Origin: Brasilonema sp. CT11
GTDB lineage: Bacteria; Cyanobacteriota; Cyanobacteriia; Cyanobacteriales; Nostocaceae
Direction: 5' to 3'
Assembly (NCBI RefSeq): GCF_017982655.1
Contig: NZ_JABXYX010000029.1
Location: 1 to 64,000, forward strand
DNA length: 64,000 bases
In this document: positions 29,287-38,499 of the stretch, piece after piece
Layout: every line of letters starts with the position of its first letter
How positions within the stretch are numbered: the stretch's first letter is position 1
Notes under the pieces: model-generated
Database searches by the model: none
What the model was told of the DNA's origin: nothing
The model's input: only the letters and a program-made list of their open reading frames with translations
Program-made: the position numbers and the translations under genes

Positions 29287-30345
29287 GTGAATCTTTTTGA
29301 AACTGTTACACAAATGGGCCATGAGCAGATTCTGTTCTGTCATGGAAAAAACCCAGATATTAAGGCAATTATTGCCATTCATGATACGAGTCTAGGACCT
29401 GCAATGGGGGCGACACGATTGTGGCCTTATGCCAGTGAGGCTGCTGCGTTAAATGACGCTCTTCGTCTAAGCCGTGGTATGACTTACAAGGCTGCTTGTG
29501 CTAACATTCCGGTTGGTGGAGGCAAAGCTGTTATTATTGCTAATCCAGAAAATAAGACAGAAGATCTGTTTAGAGCCTACGGACGTTTTATAGAAAGTCT
29601 CAAAGGACGATTTATTACAGGTCAAGATGTGAATTTGAGACCCGAAGATGTCAGAATCATTAACCAAGAAACTCAATATGTTGTGGGGGTAGAAGAAAGG
29701 TCTGGAGGACCAGCTCCGGTGACAGCATGGGGAGTTTTCCTGGGAATAAAAGCCGCTGTTGAGTTTCGTTTACAAACTCAAAACCTAAAAGGATTAAAGG
29801 TCGCAGTTCAAGGTTTGGGAAATGTTGGTCAAAATCTTTGCCAACATTTGCATGAACATGGGGCTAAACTATTTGTTAGCGATATAAGTACAGAGAAAGC
29901 AGAGCAAGTAAAACATCTTTTTGGTGCTACTGTTGTAGAGCCAGACGAAATTTATTCTGTGGATGTCGATGTATTTTCTCCTTGTGCTTTAGGCGGAATT
30001 CTTAATAGTGAAACGATTCCTCGCATTAAGGCTTCAATTGTTGCTGGTGCTGCCAACAATCAGCTAGGAGTTGAAGTACTCCACGGTCAAATGCTTGCAG
30101 CAAAAGAAATTCTTTATTGTCCAGATTATGTTATTAATGCTGGAGGGCTAATCAACGTCTACAACGAAATGATTGGCTACAACGAACAAAGAGCCTTACA
30201 ACAAGTACGTAATATTTACGATACACTAACTGAAATTTTTGATATAGCGCAAAAGCAGGGTGTCACTACCAACGATGCTTCTAAGCAGTTGGCAGAAGAC
30301 AGAATCCTGAAAGCTAAATATCTCAAAACTATGGCTGTGGCCTAA
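29287..30345 (+). CDS. scyB: Tryptophan dehydrogenase ScyB (Glu/Leu/Phe/Val family)
   Basis: About 352 residues of the leucine/phenylalanine dehydrogenase family, with GPAMGATRLWPY, the catalytic Lys segment KAACANIPVGGGKAVI and the NAD-binding VQGLGNVGQNLCQHL. ScyB deaminates tryptophan to indole-3-pyruvate for ScyA. The open frame begins at GTG 29269 right after a TAG, but GAGGAG at 29275-29280 is well placed for GTG 29287, giving the start MNLFETV. I therefore prefer 29287. scyC follows 11 bases after the stop. Confidence 0.93.
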   Translation: MNLFETVTQMGHEQILFCHGKNPDIKAIIAIHDTSLGPAMGATRLWPYASEAAALNDALRLSRGMTYKAACANIPVGGGKAVIIANPENKTEDLFRAYGRFIESLKGRFITGQDVNLRPEDVRIINQETQYVVGVEERSGGPAPVTAWGVFLGIKAAVEFRLQTQNLKGLKVAVQGLGNVGQNLCQHLHEHGAKLFVSDISTEKAEQVKHLFGATVVEPDEIYSVDVDVFSPCALGGILNSETIPRIKASIVAGAANNQLGVEVLHGQMLAAKEILYCPDYVINAGGLINVYNEMIGYNEQRALQQVRNIYDTLTEIFDIAQKQGVTTNDASKQLAEDRILKAKYLKTMAVA

Positions 30346-30356
30346 AGGAGTCACAA

Positions 30357-31313
30357 ATGGTAACGGAAAGAAATACATTTGCAACATCAGCATATATTGC
30401 GACCACTCCAGAGACTACCTATGAATACCTTTGCAGTCTCAAAAATTTAAACGAGTGGACGCTTTATAGCCGTATGGAAGAGCAAGTTGACGAAGATACC
30501 TGGCTCGGAACTGCGTCTGGCTATCAGAAAAAGCTCTACTATCACGTTAAAAGACTCGATCACCCGGATTTTTACGGCATTGAATGGCACTGCGGGTTAG
30601 AGTATCAGAAATATTATCAGGTTTATCCTGTCCTGCTTTTTCCTGCCGACTACGTTGAACCGGGAACAGATGAAAAGGGCGTGTACTTACACTGGATCAG
30701 TTTTGTCGATCCCAAGCGGCGCAGTCCCTTGATCATGGAGGGAATTCACACGGTACATACTTCCGAGTGTCGTTCTCTCAAAGGTAATTTGGAACGTAAG
30801 GCTGGTCTTAGCGCCGCCGCAAAAGGGCGTTACTACGTTGATACCGACACCATCTATGTTAATGCCCCAATAGAGCTGGGGATTGAGTATTTGTCAGACC
30901 TCAAAAACATGGATGATTGGGCACACCTACTGCGAGCAGATGGCGAAATTTCTGGTCAGTCTGGAGAGTTCCGCGATGAATATGACCAAAAGGTCAAAGT
31001 GACTCAGCGGCTGCAAGCTGTTAACAAATCGTACTTGCTGGAACACGAATTCTTCTATCCAGACTACGGATTTTATCAGCGCTCTCCGGTGCTGCTGATG
31101 CCAACTTCCCATGCTTTCGGTGATCCGGAAGCACCTGGTTTCATCCAGCATCGGATCACTTTCTGGAAAGTAGGTGAGCAACTACCTCACAGTAAACTCC
31201 AAATCGAAGACTTTGGCTCTGAGAGCTTGAATATCAAGCGTATCTTGGAAGGCAAAGCTGGTAACCTTGATACGTTAGCTCAAGGTTTGAGCTATATGCC
31301 ACAAGCTAAGTAA
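30357..31313 (+). CDS. scyC: Scytonemin cyclase ScyC
   Basis: The 318-residue protein forms the tricyclic ketone of the scytonemin monomer from the ScyA product. Two similar halves are visible (about 8-150 and 160-305). Each starts with a beta strand and ETTYEYLCSLKNLNEWT or ELGIEYLSDLKNMDDWA, and each later has a YP(V)LL / SPVLLMP strand and an RK/KAG end. This resembles a duplicated START/SRPBCC-type fold, which is my inference. AAGGAGT lies just before the ATG. A 15-bp hairpin follows the gene. Confidence 0.92.
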   Translation: MVTERNTFATSAYIATTPETTYEYLCSLKNLNEWTLYSRMEEQVDEDTWLGTASGYQKKLYYHVKRLDHPDFYGIEWHCGLEYQKYYQVYPVLLFPADYVEPGTDEKGVYLHWISFVDPKRRSPLIMEGIHTVHTSECRSLKGNLERKAGLSAAAKGRYYVDTDTIYVNAPIELGIEYLSDLKNMDDWAHLLRADGEISGQSGEFRDEYDQKVKVTQRLQAVNKSYLLEHEFFYPDYGFYQRSPVLLMPTSHAFGDPEAPGFIQHRITFWKVGEQLPHSKLQIEDFGSESLNIKRILEGKAGNLDTLAQGLSYMPQAK

Positions 31314-31317
31314 TGAC

Positions 31318-31360
31318 TTGTTAGTAGTTAGTGGTTAATAAAACAACTAACTACTAACAA
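31318..31360 (+). terminator. 15-bp perfect stem-loop after scyC
   Basis: TTGTTAGTAGTTAGT (31318-31332) and ACTAACTACTAACAA (31346-31360) enclose a 13-base loop, five bases after the scyC stop. AT-rich sequence with a TTTATA tract follows. It could attenuate or process the transcript between the enzyme genes scyABC and the later genes. Confidence 0.6.
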
Positions 31361-31476
31361 TGAATAATTAATAAAAAAATAAATTTATATAGTCAGGGTA
31401 AAAACGCTGTTAGTACTTGTTGTTAGCAATGCGAGCTTCTACATAGAAAATTTAAAGCCGACCTGTGTTGTGACAC

Positions 31477-32589
31477 ATGAAACTGGAACAACTTACTGTT
31501 ACGTCTTTTACGGTACTTGCCGACGGTCTTGATAATCCCAAAGGTCTAAGCTTTGGTCCGGACGGCAATCTCTATATTACAGAGGCTGGTACGGGGGGAG
31601 ATGGAGCTAGCGTTCCATCACCAAGTGGTCAAGGTTCTTTACTTTATGGCACAACAGGTGCTATATTAAAAGTAGAGAATAATACAATAAAACGTATAGT
31701 CACTGGACTCCCTTCCTTGGCATTTCCAGATGGCACTGGAGCCGCCGGTCCTCACGATATAAAGTTTGATACTACAGGTAAGCCTTATGTTTTGGTCGGG
31801 TACGCTGCCAATCCAGCCTTACGCGACAGCACATTTGATGATACCGACTTAGGAAAAATTATCACTCCCGATTTCGATACGAATTCGTGGACTACTGTTG
31901 CCGATATAGCCAACTATGAACTGACTCATAACCCTGATGGAGGTGATGTCGTCAGTAATCCCCTGGCTTTTTTAATAGATGGCGACAAGATTGTAGTTGT
32001 TGATCCGGGTGCAAACGATTTGCTGAGTGTAGGCACCGATGGAAGTCATTTGGAGGCAATCGCTGTACTTCCGCAGCAACCTGTTACTAATCCAATATTC
32101 CCTGGTTCTAACTCGCAAAATTTTGATCGGGGACACGTGCCACCTCCCAATGCTTACCGTAATGCAACACCATCGCAAATAACGATCCAATCTGTACCTA
32201 CAGGAATCGCTAAAGGTCTAGATGGTGCTTATTACATCAGTATATTCACTGGTTTTCCTTTCCCGGAATGTGAAGCAAAAATTTACCGGGTGGATGCTGA
32301 TGGTCAACTATCAGTCTATGCTGATGGCTTTACACAACTGATTGATCTGGCTTTCGATGCCCAAGGCAACTTGTATGTATTGCAACACATCAATCAGTCA
32401 GGCTGGAAAGGAAAGCTGGATGGAAGTCTGATCAAAATCACTCCTGATGGCACTCGCACAACTATTCTCAGTGGTGATGGATTAGAGGCTCCTAGTGCAC
32501 TAACTATTGGTCCTGAGGGTGCACTTTATCTAATCAATCGAGGCAGTTTGCCAGGAAAAGGGCAAGTCATAAAAATTGATCATCATTGA
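31477..32589 (+). CDS. scyD: ScyD/ScyE-type beta-propeller protein without signal peptide
   Basis: The 370-residue protein belongs to the ScyD/ScyE family. It repeats NHL-like blades with FGPDGNLYI, DIKFDTTGKPYVL, DGAYYIS, FDAQGNLYVLQHINQS and GPEGALYLI. N. punctiforme ScyD is described as periplasmic. Here the protein starts directly with the first blade (SFTVLADGLDNPKGLSFG), lacks a signal peptide and has no C-terminal anchor. An in-frame TGA at 31471-31473 excludes a longer start. It may therefore be cytoplasmic, or its export sequence has been lost. Order in the cluster supports the name. Confidence 0.85.
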   Translation: MKLEQLTVTSFTVLADGLDNPKGLSFGPDGNLYITEAGTGGDGASVPSPSGQGSLLYGTTGAILKVENNTIKRIVTGLPSLAFPDGTGAAGPHDIKFDTTGKPYVLVGYAANPALRDSTFDDTDLGKIITPDFDTNSWTTVADIANYELTHNPDGGDVVSNPLAFLIDGDKIVVVDPGANDLLSVGTDGSHLEAIAVLPQQPVTNPIFPGSNSQNFDRGHVPPPNAYRNATPSQITIQSVPTGIAKGLDGAYYISIFTGFPFPECEAKIYRVDADGQLSVYADGFTQLIDLAFDAQGNLYVLQHINQSGWKGKLDGSLIKITPDGTRTTILSGDGLEAPSALTIGPEGALYLINRGSLPGKGQVIKIDHH

Positions 32590-32596
32590 TCATTGT

Positions 32597-32622
32597 GTTC
32601 ATTCAAGGTCTGTTGAATGAAC
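32597..32622 (+). terminator. Stem-loop after scyD
   Basis: Arms GTTCATTCAA (32597-32606) and TTGAATGAAC (32613-32622) pair perfectly around a six-base loop. They start 8 bases after the stop codon. The T run is weak, so this may be an RNA-processing or stability element. Confidence 0.5.
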
Positions 32623-32833
32623 ATGCTATAGAGTCATAACCAACTTATAAGAGCCTCTACACAACACAATAGCGAGACTCCTACCACTTTGGTAAAAATT
32701 TCAAGCCGGAGCAACGCCAGTTCCTCTCTATCGGTAGGGACTATTGCGGCAGATGCTTGATTTTCACATCCCACTTATTGGGACTGTTCATCTCTAACAC
32801 CCTACGACATTCCACAACTCCATTTTTACAAGT

Positions 32834-34189
32834 ATGAAATTCAAGTCATTTGCTCTTCTTTTCTCTGTTTGTGTCGCTGCTACTTGTGGAACACAAGCTG
32901 CGCGAGCAGCATCGCTGTCAGTAGTAGCTGACGGTCTTGATAATCCACGGGGTATTGCCTTTGGTTCTGACGGCAGTATTTATGTGACACAGAGTGGTAA
33001 AGGGGGCGACGGAAACGGCGGAGTAAACTGCATACCATCACCCAGCGCGCAATACATTCCTTTATGTTCTGGTAATACTGGTGCCGTTACCAAGATTACT
33101 GCTGATGGTCAGAAAGTACCTGTACTCACAAATCTTCCATCCATAGCATTAACGCCCTCTGGTGAACAAGCTGCCGGTCCTGCGGACATTAAATTTGATT
33201 CCAAAGGCAACGCTTATGTTTTGTATGGCTTAGCTGGCGATCCGAACTCGCGCGACACCAAGTTACAAAGCCCTTTACTTGGACAATTATACAAAATAGA
33301 TTTAAACACCGGTTCGTTGACAAGTCTTGCCGATTTTGCAAGCTACGAAGCTAAAAATAATCCCGATGGCACTGATTTGATTAGCAACCCCTATGCTTTT
33401 GCAATTAAGGGTGATACTGCTTACGTCGTTGATGGGGGTGGTAACTCGATCTATTCTGTAGGACTAGATGGCAGCGGTATTAAAAACGTAGCAGCCATAC
33501 CTGAGAAACTCATATCACCAGATAAACTACAATTTCCAACTCTTCCTGAGGGAACAGCAGACCCAACAGGAGGCGCACCACTACCTCCAGGTTATACTAT
33601 TGCTCCCAATGGTCTTCCGGTATCAAATCAATCAGTGCCAACAGGTATCGCAGTTGCTCCTGATGGCAGCTTAACCCTAAGCGAATACACTTATTTTCCT
33701 TATCCAGAAAAAGAAGCACGTATCCTTAAAGTTGACCCCGATACTTTGCAAACACAAGTCCTTGCTGATGGCTTTACACAGCTGACTGGCGTCACATACG
33801 ACTCTGATGGGAATTTGTATGCGTTGCAACATATCAACCAGTCAGAATGGAAGGCAATTCAACAGGGCGGTGTGATCACTGGTGATATCAGTGGTTCTGT
33901 GATCGAAATAGCCAAGGATGGAACTCGCAAAACTATTTGGAGTGGTGATGGACTAGAGGCAGCTTCTGAATTGACTTTCGGTCCTGATGGTGATTTGTAT
34001 ATTTCTAACAGAGCCAGACTCGCAGGAACAGGGCAAGTGATCAAGATTGATCCTAGATCTGGTGGTGGCGCGACAAAAGTTCCTGAACCCGCTTCTGTTA
34101 TTGCTTTATTAGCAACTGCGGCTTTAGGCGCAAAAGCGATGAAGCGCAAGCGCCAAGAAGATCTACTAGCTAAGGTAGAAACTATCTAA
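32834..34189 (+). CDS. scyE: ScyE, exported beta-propeller protein with PEP-CTERM tail
   Basis: The 451-residue paralogue of the preceding protein shares NPRGIAFGSDGSIYVT, DIKFDSKGNAYVLYG, GFTQLTGVTYDSDGNLYALQ and TFGPDGDLYIS. Unlike scyD it has a signal peptide (about 1-25, FALLFSVCVAATCGTQAARA) and ends with a PEP-CTERM sorting tail (VPEPASVIALLATAALG then KAMKRKRQ). It should thus be exported and handled by an exosortase. It is placed in late, periplasmic scytonemin maturation by analogy. The identity of D versus E is by gene order. Confidence 0.88.
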   Translation: MKFKSFALLFSVCVAATCGTQAARAASLSVVADGLDNPRGIAFGSDGSIYVTQSGKGGDGNGGVNCIPSPSAQYIPLCSGNTGAVTKITADGQKVPVLTNLPSIALTPSGEQAAGPADIKFDSKGNAYVLYGLAGDPNSRDTKLQSPLLGQLYKIDLNTGSLTSLADFASYEAKNNPDGTDLISNPYAFAIKGDTAYVVDGGGNSIYSVGLDGSGIKNVAAIPEKLISPDKLQFPTLPEGTADPTGGAPLPPGYTIAPNGLPVSNQSVPTGIAVAPDGSLTLSEYTYFPYPEKEARILKVDPDTLQTQVLADGFTQLTGVTYDSDGNLYALQHINQSEWKAIQQGGVITGDISGSVIEIAKDGTRKTIWSGDGLEAASELTFGPDGDLYISNRARLAGTGQVIKIDPRSGGGATKVPEPASVIALLATAALGAKAMKRKRQEDLLAKVETI

Positions 34190-34257
34190 TTTCTTATTTT
34201 TTTCTTGGAATTATGCCAAGGAATGTTTAAGAAATAGGCTACTACCTCAAATAGAAA

Positions 34258-34320
34258 GCTGTCTTTCAAAAAGACAGCAACACAATATTGAATCAAGTTC
34301 CCAGACTAAGTCCGGGAACT
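34258..34320 (+). terminator. Two consecutive stem-loops after scyE
   Basis: GCTGTCTT/AAGACAGC (34258-34265/34271-34278) is followed by AGTTCCC/GGGAACT (34296-34302/34314-34320). Both sit between scyE and scyF. The second shares the GTTCCC...GGGAAC core with the hairpin after scyF (35610-35635). Confidence 0.45.
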
Positions 34321-34365
34321 ACAAAAACCGAATAACAGTATAACTCATCACACAGAAGATTCATT

Positions 34366-35565
34366 ATGGGATTAGTCAAGAATTTGTCATTAGGCTTAAT
34401 CGGTGCCGGCTTTCTGGTAGCGGCTGCGGCTGCCCAAGCTATGGCATTAAGCTTACAGTACGATCGCTCTATTGGTAGTCCTGGTTTCGGTCCTGGGCAG
34501 CTGTTTGTTCCCCAAGGTATAGCGGTGGATAACCAAGGGAATGTCCTTGTAAGTAACGGTCGCGGTGTTAACCCCGATGGTACTCCTAATTACAACCTGG
34601 GTGACAAAATTGAAAAATTTAGTCCTAGCGGTCAGTATATTGGAGCAATTGGCTCGGGCGGCACAGGACCCGGACAGTTTGACGAGCCAACAACTGTAGA
34701 CTTTAATCCAGTAACAGGGGATCTGTATGCAGGTGATGTTTACAACAACCGCATCAATCAATTCGATTCTCAGGGTAACTTTATCAGATCCTTTGCAAAT
34801 GGACAATTTACCCCTCTGGTACAAGGTAGGCTTTTCTTTGGACCATCTGGTGTAACATTTGACAAAGCTGGCAACGTGTACGTTGGTGATTTTAACGGCG
34901 AAAGGATCCTTAAATTCACACCAGATGGACAGCCACTTGGTGTTATTGGTGGCACCACTGGCACTGGACTTGGAGAAACTCAAGGTGTAGCAGGTATAAG
35001 AATTTCCCCAGTCAGTGGAAAAATCTTTCTAGCTGACCAGTATAATAACCGCGTTCAAGTACTCGATCCAAATGGTAAACCTCTGTACACGTTTGGTTCA
35101 GCAGGTAGCGGACCTGGACAGCTTCTTCAGCCAATTGGCTTAGAAGTGGACGACCAAGAGAATGTCTATGTAGCTGATTCTATCAACAGCCGCGTTCAGG
35201 TATTCGATAAAAACGGTAAGTTCCTGACTTCCTACGGTCAACCAGCCCTCGATGCATCAGGCAACCCAGTCCCGCCTCCAGGATTAACCGATCCTCCATT
35301 CGGCAACCCCCTCGACCTGACTCCAGGCAGATTTAACTGGACAGGTGGCACAGCACTCAAAGATAACAAGCTGTATGTAGGCGATTTCTTCCAAGGTCGC
35401 GTTCAAGTATTGGACGTGGTTAAGGATGGCGCAACCAAAGTACCTGAACCTGCTTCACTATTAGGTTTAGGCTTGTTGGGAATTGGCGCTACTGCCAGCA
35501 CATTGCGGAAAAAGCAGCAAAAGGCAACCCTCAGTTTAGGGGAACCAGAAAAAGCTGCTGTTTAG
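34366..35565 (+). CDS. scyF: ScyF, NHL-repeat exported protein with PEP-CTERM tail
   Basis: The 399-residue protein has a signal peptide (about 1-28, LGLIGAGFLVAAAAAQAMA). Six-bladed NHL repeats follow (FGPGQLFVPQGIAVDNQGNV, YNNRINQFDSQGNF, YNNRVQVLDPNGKPL, SINSRVQVFDKNGKF, QGRVQVLDVV). It ends with a PEP-CTERM tail VPEPASLLGLGLLGIG followed by basic residues. It is exported by inference and should act with ScyD/E in the periplasm; the exact reaction is unproven. It is followed by a hairpin and the ebo genes. Confidence 0.92.
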   Translation: MGLVKNLSLGLIGAGFLVAAAAAQAMALSLQYDRSIGSPGFGPGQLFVPQGIAVDNQGNVLVSNGRGVNPDGTPNYNLGDKIEKFSPSGQYIGAIGSGGTGPGQFDEPTTVDFNPVTGDLYAGDVYNNRINQFDSQGNFIRSFANGQFTPLVQGRLFFGPSGVTFDKAGNVYVGDFNGERILKFTPDGQPLGVIGGTTGTGLGETQGVAGIRISPVSGKIFLADQYNNRVQVLDPNGKPLYTFGSAGSGPGQLLQPIGLEVDDQENVYVADSINSRVQVFDKNGKFLTSYGQPALDASGNPVPPPGLTDPPFGNPLDLTPGRFNWTGGTALKDNKLYVGDFFQGRVQVLDVVKDGATKVPEPASLLGLGLLGIGATASTLRKKQQKATLSLGEPEKAAV

Positions 35566-35609
35566 ACACTCCGAATTTTGTACTTCTTCAACCTTAATTT
35601 TTTTCGCCT

Positions 35610-35635
35610 CGTTCCCAGGCTATAGCTTGGGAACG
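35610..35635 (+). terminator. Stem-loop between scyF and eboA
   Basis: CGTTCCCA (35610-35617) and TGGGAACG (35628-35635) form a perfect stem with GCTATAGC nested in the loop. A T run precedes rather than follows, so it may be a processing site or a dispersed repeat. Confidence 0.45.
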
Positions 35636-35684
35636 TATTCCTAAGAATTCTGGTTCTTTTACATAACTCAATACTTATAAAGTA

Positions 35685-36578
35685 ATGGTTTCTGCAAGTT
35701 ATTTAGAAAAAACAACAATTAGTGCTAATGACTTACTGCATAATTGGTTGAAGCAACGCCTTAATAGTCAAGCTCTTACCTGGCTAGAACAGAAAATAGA
35801 GCAAATCAAAACTGCAGTCAATACGTTAGTATTTTTTAGTGCTTTTAGCGCTGTGCCTCGTTATACAGGCAAAAATGATTTACAACTGACAAAAACAGAA
35901 CTAGAAGCAGCCTGTTCTGCCCGGACAGGTTGGTTTCCCAGTCATTGGAGTGTAGATCAAGCTGCTCGCATCTTACTGGTACTAGCTTTACCACAGGATA
36001 ATGAACAGAAGTATTTACAAACCTTAGAGCGAGTTTTTACAGCCGCTGATGTAGGGGAGTTAGTCGCACTTTACCAAGCATTACCACTTTTGCCTTACCC
36101 AGAAAAGTTTCGCACTCGTGCCGCTGAGGGAGTTCGCAGTAATATGACCGCAGTCTTCAACGCTGTGGCTTTGGGAAATTCCTATCCAGCAGAGTATCTG
36201 GGTGACCTTGCTTGGAATCAGATGGTGTTGAAAGCCCTATTTGTGGGTAGCCCTTTACATCTGGTTCAAGGGCTTGACCAGCGTGCAAATCCAGAACTAG
36301 CTAGAATGCTAGTTGATTATGCCCATGAACGTTGGGCAGCAAAGCGTACAGTATCTCCGGAACTCTGGCGACTGGTGGGTCGATTAGCTAATGATGCAAT
36401 GTTAGCCGATTTGGAGCGAGCAATACAAGACCCCGATCCGGTTCAACAAGCAGCGGCGGCGATCGCCACTTCTGAGTGTCCTTTACCACAGGCTCAAACA
36501 CTGCTTGCCCGTTATCCAAACATACAAGCCGAAATTCAAGCAGGGCATTTGACTTGGAATAGCTTAATTATTTCCTAG
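35685..36578 (+). CDS. eboA: EboA
   Basis: The 297-residue protein is mostly helical, with LHNWLKQRLNSQALTWLEQK at the start, TGKNDLQLTKTELEAACSAR, NSYPAEYLGDLAWNQMVLKA and KALFVGSPL. It carries no known enzyme motif, signal peptide or membrane helix. EboA is a protein of unknown activity encoded with eboB-F in many bacteria and algal plastids. The ebo operon is needed to move the scytonemin monomer to the periplasm in N. punctiforme. eboB follows 46 bases later. Confidence 0.9.
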   Translation: MVSASYLEKTTISANDLLHNWLKQRLNSQALTWLEQKIEQIKTAVNTLVFFSAFSAVPRYTGKNDLQLTKTELEAACSARTGWFPSHWSVDQAARILLVLALPQDNEQKYLQTLERVFTAADVGELVALYQALPLLPYPEKFRTRAAEGVRSNMTAVFNAVALGNSYPAEYLGDLAWNQMVLKALFVGSPLHLVQGLDQRANPELARMLVDYAHERWAAKRTVSPELWRLVGRLANDAMLADLERAIQDPDPVQQAAAAIATSECPLPQAQTLLARYPNIQAEIQAGHLTWNSLIIS

Positions 36579-36624
36579 TCACCGCTCAAGCGCTGACTAC
36601 AAGTTTATAACTATTTTTGTAAAA

Positions 36625-37551
36625 ATGAACACTACTCCCATGATGTATATAGATCCTCACATTCACATGAGTTCCCGCACAACCGACGATTATCAAAAGA
36701 TGCGGGACTCTGGCATTGTCGCTGTGATTGAACCTGCTTTCTGGTTTGGGCAACCTCGTACCAGCGTTGGTTCATTCCAAGATTACTTTAGCAGCTTAGT
36801 GGGGTGGGAGCGATTCCGTGCTGCACAATTTGGTATCAAACACTACTGTACAATTGGCTTGAACTCCAAAGAAGCCAATAATGAATTATTGGCAGAGCAA
36901 GTCATGGAACTTTTGCCCTTATACGCTTGCAAAGAAGGAGTTGTAGCCATTGGTGAAATTGGTTACGATGACATGAGTCCACAAGAAGACAAATACTTCC
37001 GCTTGCAGCTAGAACTCGCAAGAGAACTGGATATGCTGGTGATGATTCACACACCTCATCGCAATAAAAAAGTAGGCACCAGTCACAGTATGGATGTTTG
37101 TATCGAGCATGGCTTAGATCCATCAAAAGTGATTGTAGATCACAACAACGAAGAAACTGTGGAGGAAGTTTTAGATCGGGGCTTTTGGGCAGCTTTTACA
37201 ATTTACCCCAATACCAAAATGGGGAATGCCCGCATGGTTGAGGTTGTACGCCAGTACGGATGCAATCGCATCATCGTAGACAGCAGTGCTGATTGGGGTG
37301 TGAGCGATCCACTCGCAGTTCCTAAGACTGCCCACCTCATGCGAGAAAGGGGAATTCCAGAAGCGCATATACGAGCTGTCTGTTATGAAAATGCACTTGC
37401 TGCTTATAGCCAAAGCGGTCAAATGCAGGAGTTAGACTGGCTCAATCCATCATCCATCGACCAGCGACAACTATTTAACGGTAACTCGGTACTCCGGGGA
37501 CAAAAACCCGTCGTTGAGTCTGCTACTCGTGAATACGCATTGATCGAGTAA
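36625..37551 (+). CDS. eboB: EboB, TatD-type metal-dependent hydrolase
   Basis: The 308-residue TIM-barrel hydrolase has the metal ligands HxH in YIDPHIHMSS (His12, His14), Glu in AIGEIGYDD, His in MIHTPHRNK, the site VIVDHNNEET and Asp in RIIVDSSADWG. The family removes acyl or phosphate groups or acts as a nuclease; the Ebo substrate is unknown. It lies in the eboABC group, with eboC 33 bases downstream. Confidence 0.9.
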   Translation: MNTTPMMYIDPHIHMSSRTTDDYQKMRDSGIVAVIEPAFWFGQPRTSVGSFQDYFSSLVGWERFRAAQFGIKHYCTIGLNSKEANNELLAEQVMELLPLYACKEGVVAIGEIGYDDMSPQEDKYFRLQLELARELDMLVMIHTPHRNKKVGTSHSMDVCIEHGLDPSKVIVDHNNEETVEEVLDRGFWAAFTIYPNTKMGNARMVEVVRQYGCNRIIVDSSADWGVSDPLAVPKTAHLMRERGIPEAHIRAVCYENALAAYSQSGQMQELDWLNPSSIDQRQLFNGNSVLRGQKPVVESATREYALIE

Positions 37552-37584
37552 AAAGTCAATTGTTTTCTCATCCACCTCCTTGCC

Positions 37585-38499
37585 ATGAACGCTGCAACCT
37601 TAAATTCTTCTCGCTTTTGGGCATATCTCCAGTTACTACGACCTGCTAACATTGTTACCGCGTGGGCAGATATTCTCGCTGGCTTCGCAGCCTCAGGATG
37701 CATTGTCTTTATTACCCCATCTTCCTCTGATTTGATATCACTTGCATGGTTGCTTCTAGCAACAACAGGTTTATATGGCGGCGGCATTGTTTTTAATGAT
37801 GTTTTTGATGCGGAAATAGACGCTGTTGAAAGACCTGAACGACCTATTCCCAGTGGTAGAGCATTTCAATTGACAGCATCTATTCTAGGAAGTTTACTTT
37901 TGAGTATTGGCATACTAGCAGCCTCTCAAGTGACCTGGTTGAGCGCCACTCTCGCTTGTGGAATTGCTGCTGCTGCGATTCTCTACGATGCATATAGCAA
38001 ACATCACCCTATTTTTGGCCCGCTCAATATGGGGGTTTGTCGCGGTGGCAACCTCATGCTTGGTGTGAGCGCAGTTTCACCAATGGTATCAAACTATTGG
38101 TTTTTAGCGCTGATTCCCATTGTTTACATTGCTGCCATCACAACCCTTAGCCGAGGTGAAGTTCATGGAGGTAAGAGTACTACTGGTGTGTTCACACTTA
38201 TGCTAATTAGCACAGTCATAGCTGGACTGTTAGGATTGAGTTTGTTAAAGAATTATCACCTGCTTGCAGTTTTGCCATTCATTTTGTTGCTAGCTGTGCG
38301 AGTGTTACTACCTTTTATTAAGGCAGTGAGCAAACCATCTCCAGAAAACATCCGCACAGCCGTGCGTGCAGGAGTCTTGTCACTCATTGTTTTAGACGCC
38401 GCAGTCGCTGCTGGTTTTGCGAGCTTGCCATATGGATTACTGGTTCTGAGTCTGTTACCAATTTCAATGGCTTTGTCACAAATATTTGCTGTTACTTGA
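37585..38499 (+). CDS. eboC: EboC, UbiA-type prenyltransferase
   Basis: The 304-residue membrane protein has about eight helices. The first Asp-rich motif is FNDVFDAEIDAVERPERPIP (about 71-90), which binds the prenyl diphosphate through Mg2+. The second motif region reads YDAYSKHHPIFGPLNMGVCRG. Homologues join a prenyl chain to an aromatic or polar acceptor. In the ebo system it may make a membrane-bound carrier, an inference from family chemistry. Confidence 0.9.
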   Translation: MNAATLNSSRFWAYLQLLRPANIVTAWADILAGFAASGCIVFITPSSSDLISLAWLLLATTGLYGGGIVFNDVFDAEIDAVERPERPIPSGRAFQLTASILGSLLLSIGILAASQVTWLSATLACGIAAAAILYDAYSKHHPIFGPLNMGVCRGGNLMLGVSAVSPMVSNYWFLALIPIVYIAAITTLSRGEVHGGKSTTGVFTLMLISTVIAGLLGLSLLKNYHLLAVLPFILLLAVRVLLPFIKAVSKPSPENIRTAVRAGVLSLIVLDAAVAAGFASLPYGLLVLSLLPISMALSQIFAVT

